This document shows, piece after piece, positions 1-5,261 of a DNA stretch of 7,657 bases (position 1 is its first letter; the number at the start of each line of letters is the position of its first letter). The position numbers and the translations under genes are program-made. The stretch is taken from positions 1 through 7,657 of the forward strand of contig JAGUWA010000379.1 of NCBI GenBank assembly GCA_020062605.1, in the 5' to 3' direction. The notes below the pieces were generated by a model, which worked only from the letters and a program-made list of their open reading frames with translations, did not search any database and had not been told where the DNA came from. The stretch is from Parvibaculum sp. GTDB taxonomy: Bacteria; Pseudomonadota; Alphaproteobacteria; Parvibaculales; Parvibaculaceae.

Positions 1-149
1 GAGCGGGCGAGGGGGACGGAGGACGCGCGCGGGTGCGGGGCAGGGGCGAGCGGGGGGGGGGGGGGGCTTATCCCCGCTTTCGCTGCGTGCGACGTTTCGA
101 TGACATTTCGATGACAGTGGCCCTCGAAATGCGCCCCCTTATCCCCGGC
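1..149. other. G-rich non-coding stretch downstream of cfa
   Basis: No gene is supported here. Positions 1-66 are almost entirely G/C with a strong G bias and several runs of four or more G. They end in an unbroken run of 15 G at 52-66. The second half holds an 11-bp tandem repeat (95-116) and a 10-bp direct repeat, CTTATCCCCG, at 67-76 and 138-147. GGGG at 63-66 can pair with CCCC at 72-75 around CTTAT, but no U-tract follows on either strand, so I do not call a cfa terminator. Open frames crossing this stretch run antisense to cfa and resemble no family I know. Confidence 0.6.
95..116. repeat. Perfect 11-bp tandem duplication
   Basis: TTTCGATGACA occurs twice head to tail without a mismatch, at 95-105 and 106-116. 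It begins about 34 bases beyond the cfa stop codon. Its function is unknown; it could be a paired protein-binding site for a gene left of the window or a simple slippage duplication. Confidence 0.85.
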
Positions 150-1400
150 TCAGTCGCCCGCGAGCAGGCGCTGCTGCTGTGGCTGCCCCGCCGCGTTGAG
201 CTTGCGTTCCTCTTCCAGCATGTAGTCGCGCGTGAGCGGCAGCACGTCGATCTTCTTCGCAAGCTGCATCTGGAAAACGACCATCCCTTCGTTCCGGAAC
301 GATGTTTCGGATCCCGCGAGATAGAACTCCCACATGCGGCAGAAGCGTTCGTCATAGATGCGCGCCGCCGTCTCGCGCCTTTCGAGGAAGCGCCGCCGCC
401 ACTCGCGCAGCGTTTCGGCGTAGTGCAGCCGCAGGATTTCGATATCCGTCATGAACAGTCCCGTGCGCTCCACGACGCCGGCCATCTCGCTCAGCGCGGG
501 AATGTAGCCGCCAGGGAAGATGTATTTCGCGATCCACGGGTTGGTGGATCCCGGCCCGTCCAGCCTTCCGATCGTGTGGATCAGCGCCGCGCCGTCATGG
601 GTCAGCAGGTTCGTCACCTTGTCGAAATATTCGCGGTAGTGGCCCACGCCCACATGCTCGAACATGCCGACGGAAACGATGCGGTCGAAATTCTCCTTGA
701 TCTGACGATAATCCTGCAGGCGAAATTCCACCCGTGCCCCAGGGCCTTTTTCTTCCGCGCGGCGTTGCGCCACCTTCAATTGTTCGCGCGACAGCGTCAC
801 GCCCACGACCTCCGCGCCCGTCTCCTCCGCCAGCGTCAGCGCCATGCCGCCCCAGCCGCAGCCGATGTCGAGCACGCGCATGCCGGGCTCGATGCCGAGC
901 TTCGCGGCGATGTGGCGCTTCTTCGCAAGCTGCGCCTCTTCCAGTGTCATGTCGGGCCGCTGGAAGTAGGCGCAGGAATATTGCTTGTCGCGGTCGAGAA
1001 AGAGATCGTAGATGCCGCCGTCCAGATCGTAATGATGGGCGACGTTCTTCTCCGCCTTGCCGACGGGATTGTGCTGGTCGATCCGCCGCTTCATGCGTCT
1101 GAGCGCGCCATAGACCTCGAAGACCGGTCCGGCGAAACTGCGGCCGAGATTGGCCGTCAGCAGGTCGAGCAGTTCGTAGATCGTCGAAGGCTTGTCGACG
1201 GTCATCCGCCCGTCCATGAAGGCCTCGCCGAGCTTGAGATAGGGATTGAGCGCGATCTCGGTCGAGACCGTCCTGTCATGGAGCCGGATGACGACCGGCT
1301 CGCCGGTGCCGTCGCCGAATTCCATCTCACTGCCGTCTTGTCGAATGACCGTCAGGGAACCGCGTTTGACGATCGTTTTCAGAAGCGCGCTGAAAAGCAT
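150..1400 (-). CDS. cfa: Cyclopropane-fatty-acyl-phospholipid synthase
   Basis: A 416-residue SAM-dependent methyltransferase of the Cfa/CmaS family. It adds a methylene bridge across the double bond of unsaturated acyl chains in membrane phospholipids, acting at the inner membrane surface. Residues 1 to about 110 form the N-terminal lipid-engaging domain and the rest the Rossmann-fold domain. The SAM-binding motif VLDIGCGWGG is at 176-185. Residues matching the bicarbonate/active-site set of E. coli Cfa are visible: Cys143 (YSCAYF), Glu248 (MFEHVG), His275 (LIHTIG) and Tyr327 (LHYAET). Length is a little above the 382 residues of the E. coli enzyme. The ATG is preceded by GGAGGG at 4-5 bases spacing, a strong ribosome binding site. 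A terminator separates it from rplI, so it should have its own promoter between 1401 and about 1550. There is no frameshift or missing motif. The function call is firm; the exact substrate lipid is not visible. Confidence 0.96.
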   Translation of the reverse strand: MLFSALLKTIVKRGSLTVIRQDGSEMEFGDGTGEPVVIRLHDRTVSTEIALNPYLKLGEAFMDGRMTVDKPSTIYELLDLLTANLGRSFAGPVFEVYGALRRMKRRIDQHNPVGKAEKNVAHHYDLDGGIYDLFLDRDKQYSCAYFQRPDMTLEEAQLAKKRHIAAKLGIEPGMRVLDIGCGWGGMALTLAEETGAEVVGVTLSREQLKVAQRRAEEKGPGARVEFRLQDYRQIKENFDRIVSVGMFEHVGVGHYREYFDKVTNLLTHDGAALIHTIGRLDGPGSTNPWIAKYIFPGGYIPALSEMAGVVERTGLFMTDIEILRLHYAETLREWRRRFLERRETAARIYDERFCRMWEFYLAGSETSFRNEGMVVFQMQLAKKIDVLPLTRDYMLEEERKLNAAGQPQQQRLLAGD

Positions 1401-1491
1401 CTAACCCTCCCGTACCGAGGATTGAACTTCAGGTGCCTCATCCAGTCCCGGCGCGCGGGGGGATGCGGCGCGGACAAGCGATCTGGAATTT

Positions 1492-1520
1492 ATCTAAAGT
1501 TAATCCCGCCGCCGTTGCAA
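1492..1520 (-). promoter_or_regulatory. Candidate sigma-70-type promoter for cfa
   Basis: On the minus strand TTGCAA (1520-1515) is followed after 17 bases by TTAGAT (1497-1492), in the only A/T-rich patch between the rplI terminator and cfa. The match to the -10 consensus is weak. A start here would give a leader of roughly 85 bases. Inferred from pattern only. Confidence 0.3.
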
Positions 1521-1524
1521 GAGG

Positions 1525-1549
1525 AACACCGTTCATTGCTGCCGGTTCC
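1525..1549 (-). promoter_or_regulatory. Possible EcfG-type stress promoter upstream of cfa
   Basis: The minus strand has GGAAC (1549-1545), 16 bases, then TGTT (1528-1525). The alphaproteobacterial general-stress sigma factor EcfG recognises GGAAC-N16/17-CGTT, so this differs at one position. It abuts the terminator of rplI. The site is short and could occur by chance. Confidence 0.22.
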
Positions 1550-1581
1550 AAAATAAAAAGGGCGCCGCAGGGGCGCCCTTT
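1550..1581 (-). terminator. Intrinsic terminator of the rpsF-rpsR-rplI operon
   Basis: A perfect 10-bp stem, AAAGGGCGCC (1557-1566) against GGCGCCCTTT (1572-1581), closes a 5-base loop. Read on the minus strand the stem runs into TTTTTATTTT (1559-1550), a textbook U-tract, 27 bases after the rplI stop codon. On the plus strand the hairpin is followed by TCGTTTTT, so it may also stop transcription coming from the other side. It sets cfa apart as a separate transcription unit. Confidence 0.92.
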
Positions 1582-1607
1582 CGTTTTTCGATTGCTGCTG
1601 GAAGAAC

Positions 1608-2213
1608 TTAGGCCTTGTCGGCCTCTTCCTCGCCAGCGGGGGCTTCTTCCTCATCAAGCGGCGCGAGCTCTTCGGATTCGAAGAATTCAGCGGCTTCCTG
1701 AGCCTCCTCGTCTGCGTCCTCACGGCGCTGCGTCAGGTCTTCGCCTGCCGCCTGCCGCTGGGCCTCTTCCTCGGTGCGCGCCACGTTGATCGAGATCGTG
1801 GCGGAAACCTCGGGGTGCAGCACGATACGGATATCGTGAAGGCCGATGGTCTTGATCGGCTTGTCGAGAACGACCTGATTGCGGGCGGTCGAGAAGCCGC
1901 CATTCGTCATGGCGTCCGCGATGTCGCGCGTGCTGACCGATCCGTAGAGGATGCCGGTCTCGCCGGCCTGGCGAAGCACGATGAAAGCCTGGCCGTTCAC
2001 CTTGGCGTGAACCTGCTCGGCTTCCTTCTTGAGTTCGAGGTTACGGGCTTCAAGCTGCGCGCGCTGGCTTTCGAACTGCTCGATATTCGCTTTCGTGGCG
2101 CGCAGCGCCTTCTTGCGGGGCAGCAGGAAATTCCGCGCGAAGCCGTCTTTCACTTTGACGACATCGCCCATTTGGCCGAGCTTTTCGACCCGCTCCAGAA
2201 GTACGACTTGCAT
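1608..2213 (-). CDS. rplI: 50S ribosomal protein L9
   Basis: A 201-residue L9, which binds 23S rRNA at the base of the L1 stalk and reaches out across the ribosome surface. The N-terminal rRNA-binding domain with the family signature (GQMGDVVKVKDGFARNFL, 13-30) covers about 1-50. A long charged connecting helix follows (about 41-74), then the C-terminal domain (about 75-147). Residues 148-201 form an acidic tail with more than 20 Glu/Asp, making the protein about 50 residues longer than E. coli L9 (149). To my knowledge such acidic extensions are common in alphaproteobacterial L9. The ATG is preceded by AAGGAG with a suitable spacer, in the 23-base gap after rpsR. It is the last gene of the operon, followed by the terminator at 1550-1581. 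In many Hyphomicrobiales, as I recall, a DUF2232 membrane protein gene sits between rpsR and rplI; none is present here. Confidence 0.97.
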   Translation of the reverse strand: MQVVLLERVEKLGQMGDVVKVKDGFARNFLLPRKKALRATKANIEQFESQRAQLEARNLELKKEAEQVHAKVNGQAFIVLRQAGETGILYGSVSTRDIADAMTNGGFSTARNQVVLDKPIKTIGLHDIRIVLHPEVSATISINVARTEEEAQRQAAGEDLTQRREDADEEAQEAAEFFESEELAPLDEEEAPAGEEEADKA

Positions 2214-2236
2214 CGTTTATTCTCCTTTTCCGGGCC

Positions 2237-2482
2237 TTAGCTGATCACATAGGGAAGGAGCGAGAGGAAGCGCGCGCGCTTGATGGCGCGGGCGAGCTCA
2301 CGCTGCTTCTTGGCCGAAACGGCCGTGATGCGCGAAGGAACGATCTTGCCGCGCTCGGAAACGTAGCGCTGCAGAAGTTTCACATCCTTGTAGTCGATCT
2401 TCGGAGCGTTGGCGCCGGAGAACGGGCACGTCTTGCGGCGGCGGAAGAAGGGCCGGCGCGCGGGCTGCGATGTGGTGCTCAT
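2237..2482 (-). CDS. rpsR: 30S ribosomal protein S18
   Basis: An 81-residue basic protein of normal S18 length. The characteristic core is intact: FFRRRKTCPF (12-21), the YKDVKLLQRYVSERGKI segment (31-47), and a C-terminal helix rich in Arg/Lys (AKKQRELARAIKRARFL). S18 forms a heterodimer with S6 on the platform of the 30S subunit, binding around helices 22-23 of 16S rRNA. The start ATG shares one base with the rpsF stop codon (TAATG at 2484-2480), and GGAGG lies within the end of rpsF. Translation is therefore probably coupled to rpsF, which suits equimolar production of the two partners. Confidence 0.97.
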   Translation of the reverse strand: MSTTSQPARRPFFRRRKTCPFSGANAPKIDYKDVKLLQRYVSERGKIVPSRITAVSAKKQRELARAIKRARFLSLLPYVIS

Positions 2483-2952
2483 TATTCGTTGCCTCCATCC
2501 GAATTTTCGTCACGCTCGCGGCGCGGGCCGCGGTCACGGTCGCCGAAACGGCTGCCGCGATCGCCCCGATCGCCCCGGTCTCCACGATCGCCGAAGCGGC
2601 CGCCACGATCGCCGCGATCACCACGGTCGCCGCGGCTCTGCATCATGGCGGACGGTTCGGCCTCATGTTCCTCGACGCGAACCGTGAGGAAGCGGATGAC
2701 ATCGTCGCTGATGCCCATCTGGCGTTCCATCTCGGCAACCGCGGCGTGCGGCGCATCGATGTTCATCAGCGTGTAGTGACCCTTGCGGTTCTTCTTCACC
2801 TTGAAAGCAAGGTTGCGAAGACCCCAATACTCGGTCTTGCTGACGCTGCCGCCCTGTTCCTTGAGGATGTTCGAGTACTGCTCGGTGAGCGCCTCGACCT
2901 GCTGCTGCGACACATCCTGTCGCGCAATAAAGACATGCTCGTATAGAGCCAT
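2482..2952 (-). CDS. rpsF: 30S ribosomal protein S6 with RGD-repeat tail
   Basis: A 156-residue S6. Residues 1 to about 97 are the conserved ferredoxin-like domain (start MALYEHVFIARQD; core EYWGLRNLAFKVKKNRKGHY at 41-60; DVIRFLTVRVE near 84-94). S6 pairs with S18 on the 30S platform. Residues 107-142 are low complexity, built from RGD and RFGD units, and the protein ends DENSDGGNE. E. coli S6 is 131-135 residues, so the tail is the main difference. The chosen start is the ATG at 2952, preceded by AAGGAAAAGG and matching the usual S6 N-terminus. An in-frame upstream extension to 3153 is open but unlike S6 and overlaps the leader RNA, so I reject it. It is the first gene of the operon; a leader structure at 3034-3101 suggests autoregulation by S6:S18. 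Confidence 0.96.
   Translation of the reverse strand: MALYEHVFIARQDVSQQQVEALTEQYSNILKEQGGSVSKTEYWGLRNLAFKVKKNRKGHYTLMNIDAPHAAVAEMERQMGISDDVIRFLTVRVEEHEAEPSAMMQSRGDRGDRGDRGGRFGDRGDRGDRGDRGSRFGDRDRGPRRERDENSDGGNE
2539..2634 (-). repeat. Two 48-bp tandem copies encoding RGD-rich units in S6
   Basis: Copy 1 (2634-2587) encodes RGDRGDRGDRGGRFGD, S6 residues 107-122. Copy 2 (2586-2539) encodes RGDRGDRGDRGSRFGD, residues 123-138. Codon by codon I count 39 of 48 identical bases. Eight of the nine differences are silent third-position changes and one changes Gly to Ser. Within each copy there is a finer 9-base CGN-GGN-GAN period. The peptide repeat is better kept than the DNA. Confidence 0.93.
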
Positions 2953-2991
2953 TGAGCCTTTTCCTTTTTTACCGGCCTCGGCGCAAAGCCC

Positions 2992-3019
2992 CCTTTGAGC
3001 CCTCAAAAGGCTCGAAAGG
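2992..3019 (-). other. Hairpin in the rpsF leader
   Basis: CCTTT-GAGCC (2992-3001) pairs with GGCTC-G-AAAGG (3009-3019): a 10-bp stem with one bulged G and a 7-base loop. It lies about 40 bases before the rpsF start. No U-tract follows on the minus strand, so it does not look like an attenuator terminator. It may be part of the leader fold or space the regulatory motif from the ribosome binding site. Confidence 0.5.
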
Positions 3020-3033
3020 ACCACCAAAGAAGC

Positions 3034-3101
3034 GGAGACACCGGAACCCGGACTTGTCCATCCTGTCATGCCTTGCGGGCACGACGTTCCGTTCAGCCTC
3101 C
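3034..3101 (-). ncRNA. Candidate S6:S18-binding leader RNA of the rpsF operon
   Basis: On the minus strand CGGAAC (3091-3086) pairs with GTTCCG (3047-3042). Directly stacked on it is a hairpin GTCGTGCC (3085-3078)/GGCATGAC (3072-3065) with one G-U pair and the loop CGCAA. The 3' side has a 17-base bulge (3064-3048) containing CCG at 3051-3049. GGAG (3101-3098) can also pair with CTCC (3037-3034) to extend the lower stem. A stem and a hairpin flanking a bulge that displays CCG is the published description of the S6:S18 complex-binding motif found before rpsF in many bacteria, where S6:S18 binds its own mRNA. Position, orientation and architecture agree. I folded it by eye and have no covariance evidence. 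Confidence 0.6.
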
Positions 3102-3125
3102 AACCAAGGCCTTCAGAAGGGGCGG

Positions 3126-3153
3126 AATATACGGAAAAGCCGAGGTGAAGCAA
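3126..3153 (-). promoter_or_regulatory. Candidate promoter of the rpsF operon
   Basis: The minus strand has TTGCTT (3153-3148), a 16-base spacer, then TATATT (3131-3126). The start would fall near 3119, giving a leader of about 165 bases that contains the whole proposed S6:S18 motif. The -10 is good (5 of 6) and the -35 is moderate. Confidence 0.5.
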
Positions 3154-3171
3154 GGGGTATCTGGCCCCTTG
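3151..3171. promoter_or_regulatory. Perfect 7-bp dyad between divergent promoters (possible operator)
   Basis: CAAGGGG (3151-3157), 7 bases, CCCCTTG (3165-3171). The dyad overlaps the proposed rpsF -35 on one side and ends seven bases before the proposed fabD -35 on the other. That placement suits a dimeric regulator. No known operator consensus is recognised in it. Confidence 0.4.
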
Positions 3172-3177
3172 GGCGGC

Positions 3178-3205
3178 TTGACTCGGGGTCCGCAGAGGGT
3201 ATCAC
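3178..3205 (+). promoter_or_regulatory. Candidate promoter of the fab operon
   Basis: TTGACT (3178-3183), a 16-base spacer, then TATCAC (3200-3205). The -35 matches consensus at five of six positions and the -10 at four. Transcription would start near 3212, leaving a leader of about 85 bases before fabD. That leader contains a small hairpin, GGGAC (3218-3222) with GTCCC (3227-3231) around a CTGA loop. Assigned by pattern and position only. Confidence 0.5.
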
Positions 3206-3295
3206 TTGGCGCCTCCGGGGACCTGAGTCCCTGATCGGCGCAAAAGCCCGGAAATCGGCCCTTTACGGGCGGCGGCGGGACCAAAGGGAGCGAGA

Positions 3296-4249
3296 ATGAC
3301 GAGGGCTTTGATCTTCCCCGGCCAGGGATCGCAGGCAGTCGGCATGGGGCGTGAACTTGCAGAGGCTTTTGCCTCCGCGCGGGAGGTCTTCGACGAGGTG
3401 AACGAGGCGCTCGGCCAAAACCTCTCGAAGCTCATGTGGGAAGGTCCGCAGGAAGATCTGACGCTCACCGAGAACGCCCAGCCCGCCATCATGGCCGTTA
3501 GCCTGGCCGTCATTCGTACCCTTGAAGGAGAAGGCGGCTTTCGTCTCGCCGACAAGGCGGCTTTTGTGGCCGGCCACTCGCTCGGCGAATATTCGGCTCT
3601 CGCAGCCGCGGATGCGCTCAGCGTTTCGGATACGGCCCGGCTGCTGAAGCACCGCGGGCAGGCGATGCAGCGCGCCGTGCCGGTGGGCGTGGGCGCCATG
3701 GCGGCTCTCCTTGGGCTCGATTTCGATCAGGCTGCCGAAGTCGCCGCCGAAGCCGCGCAGGGCCCGAACGGAGAAGAGGTTTGCACTGCGGCCAACGACA
3801 ATGGCGGCGGCCAGGTCGTCGTGTCGGGCGTGAAGGCGGCCGTCGAGCGCGCCATCGAAATTGCGAAAACCAGGGGCGCGAAGCGAAGCATGCTGCTCCC
3901 CGTGAGCGCACCCTTTCATTGCCCGCTGATGCAACCCGCCGCCGATGAAATGGCCGAGGCGCTTGCCGAGGTTGAATTCAAGGCGCCGTCCGTTCCTCTC
4001 GTTGCCAACGTGACGGCTTCGAAAGTGGCCGATCCCGCAACGATCCGCGATCTGCTCGTAAAGCAGGTGACGGGTATGGTGCGCTGGCGCGAAAGCGTAC
4101 TCTACATGGAAGGTGAGGGCGTTTCGGCCTTTGTCGAGGTCGGCGCTGGCAAGGCGCTCTCCGGCATGGTGAAGAGGATCGCCAGGGAACCGCAAATTCT
4201 CGCTGTCGGCACACCGGCCGATGTCGAGGCATTTCTCAAGACCGCCTGA
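3296..4249 (+). CDS. fabD: Malonyl-CoA:ACP transacylase
   Basis: A 317-residue FabD, close to the usual 305-315. It transfers malonyl from malonyl-CoA to the phosphopantetheine arm of ACP, supplying the two-carbon donor for each elongation cycle in the cytoplasm. FPGQGSQ is at 7-13. The nucleophile elbow GHSLGEY is at 93-99 with Ser95. Arg120 (KHRG), which binds the malonyl carboxylate, and the catalytic His208 (SAPFHCP) are present. Gln257 (VKQVTG) matches the conserved oxyanion-region glutamine. The C-terminal motif FVEVGAGKALSG is at 279-290. The start ATG follows AGGGAG at good spacing. It leads the plus-strand operon; fabG follows after 16 bases. Confidence 0.97.
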   Translation: MTRALIFPGQGSQAVGMGRELAEAFASAREVFDEVNEALGQNLSKLMWEGPQEDLTLTENAQPAIMAVSLAVIRTLEGEGGFRLADKAAFVAGHSLGEYSALAAADALSVSDTARLLKHRGQAMQRAVPVGVGAMAALLGLDFDQAAEVAAEAAQGPNGEEVCTAANDNGGGQVVVSGVKAAVERAIEIAKTRGAKRSMLLPVSAPFHCPLMQPAADEMAEALAEVEFKAPSVPLVANVTASKVADPATIRDLLVKQVTGMVRWRESVLYMEGEGVSAFVEVGAGKALSGMVKRIAREPQILAVGTPADVEAFLKTA

Positions 4250-4265
4250 AACAAGAGGAGCCGGC

Positions 4266-5003
4266 ATGTTCGATCTCACAGGCAAAGGCGCACTGGTCAC
4301 CGGCGCATCGGGCGGCATTGGCTCGGACATCGCGCGGGCGTTGCACGGCCAGGGCGCTACGGTGGCGCTGTCGGGCACCCGCAAGGAAGCGCTCGATGCG
4401 CTGGCGTCCGAACTTGGTGAGCGCACGCACGTGCTTCCCTGTAACCTGTCCGATGCCGCGGCGGTCGATGCGCTTCCCAAGCAGGCAGAGGAAGCGTTGG
4501 GCAATCTCGACATTCTCGTGAACAACGCAGGCCTCACGCGTGACAACCTGTTCATGCGAATGAAGGATGAGGAATGGGACGAGGTGATCCGCGTGAATCT
4601 CACTGCGGCCTTCCGTCTCTCTCGCGGTGTCCTGCGCGGCATGATGAAGCGCCGCTGGGGCCGCATCATCGGCATCACTTCCGTCGTCGGCGTGATGGGA
4701 AATCCGGGACAGGGCAATTATGCCGCCTCGAAGGCGGGCATGATCGGCATGACGAAGTCGCTGGCTCAGGAAGTCGCAAGCCGCAACATCACCGCGAACT
4801 GTATCGCACCCGGTTTTATTCGCAGCGCCATGACGGATGCTCTGAACGAGGAGCAGCAGTCGCGTATCATGTCGACGATTCCCGCGGGGCGCCTCGGGGA
4901 GGCCTCCGAAATCGCTGCTGCCGCGGTCTATCTGGCGAGTGAGGAGGCGGCCTATGTCACGGGCCAGACCTTGCACGTCAACGGCGGTATGGCGATGATC
5001 TAG
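4266..5003 (+). CDS. fabG: 3-oxoacyl-ACP reductase
   Basis: A 245-residue short-chain dehydrogenase/reductase that reduces 3-ketoacyl-ACP to 3-hydroxyacyl-ACP with NADPH. The cofactor motif TGASGGIG is at 12-19 and NNAG at 86-89. The catalytic set is complete: Asn111, Ser139, Tyr152 and Lys156 (NYAASK). The C-terminus (TGQTLHVNGGMAMI) is typical of FabG, whose E. coli form has 244 residues. I place the start at the ATG at 4266, preceded by AGGAG. An upstream in-frame ATG at 4221 lies inside fabD and would add 15 residues foreign to the family. The position between fabD and acpP makes FabG far more likely than another SDR. Confidence 0.97.
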   Translation: MFDLTGKGALVTGASGGIGSDIARALHGQGATVALSGTRKEALDALASELGERTHVLPCNLSDAAAVDALPKQAEEALGNLDILVNNAGLTRDNLFMRMKDEEWDEVIRVNLTAAFRLSRGVLRGMMKRRWGRIIGITSVVGVMGNPGQGNYAASKAGMIGMTKSLAQEVASRNITANCIAPGFIRSAMTDALNEEQQSRIMSTIPAGRLGEASEIAAAAVYLASEEAAYVTGQTLHVNGGMAMI

Positions 5004-5004
5004 C

Positions 5005-5019
5005 TGAGAGGCGCTCTCA
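5005..5019 (+). other. Short hairpin just after fabG
   Basis: TGAGAG (5005-5010), loop GCG, CTCTCA (5014-5019): six perfect base pairs starting two bases after the fabG stop codon. No T-tract follows, so it is not a classical terminator. It could protect the 3' end of a fabD-fabG message. Confidence 0.35.
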
Positions 5020-5077
5020 AGGTGCCGGAAACACAAGCAAATTCAGGTATATAGGGAGTGGCGTCGCCCGCGCGCGT

Positions 5078-5107
5078 TTGCTGGTACAGGGCAAAAAAGT
5101 GTGTTAC
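5078..5107 (+). promoter_or_regulatory. Weak candidate promoter for acpP
   Basis: The 258-base gap between fabG and acpP holds no gene I can support. The best promoter-like pair is TTGCTG (5078-5083), 18 bases, TGTTAC (5102-5107), spanning an A6 tract (5093-5098). A start near 5114 would leave a leader of about 150 bases. The -10 matches at three of six positions, so this is tentative. A long gap before acpP suggests extra transcription, as expected for one of the most abundant proteins. Confidence 0.3.
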
Positions 5108-5261
5108 CTAAGCCCTCGATTTGGCTTGCGGTTCTGCCTTGAAATGGGCCAGAAGAGGGGCATTCTTTCCACCGAATTCGATCACATCCAGTCCTCGATG
5201 CCTTACAGCGAGCAGCGGGATGTGCGAGGCCGGTTAAAACCAAAAGATCTGAGGACTTAAA

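Noticed and set aside
67..147. Two DnaA-box-like sequences (TTATCCCCG)
   Set aside because: Each matches TTATCCACA at only seven of nine positions. There is no cluster of further boxes, no A/T-rich unwinding region and no replication gene in the window.
33..1556. 507-codon open frame on the plus strand across cfa
   Set aside because: It is antisense to an intact, motif-complete cfa and starts in the G-rich tract. It reads as Arg/Ala/His-rich sequence without any recognisable domain, as expected for an opposite-strand shadow in GC-rich DNA.
2953..3153. N-terminal extension of S6 up to an in-frame ATG at 3153
   Set aside because: The added 67 residues do not resemble S6 and would translate the promoter and leader RNA. 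The ATG at 2952 has a good ribosome binding site and gives the family's normal N-terminus.
3246..3270. GCCCG/CGGGC inverted repeat before fabD
   Set aside because: Only five base pairs around a 15-base loop in GC-rich sequence; expected by chance.
3263..4717. 484-codon open frame on the minus strand across fabD and fabG
   Set aside because: It is antisense to two genes with complete catalytic motifs and shows no domain of its own.
5078..5260. 60-codon open frame just before acpP
   Set aside because: It starts at TTG without a clear ribosome binding site, has no similarity I recognise, and fills the probable acpP promoter and leader.
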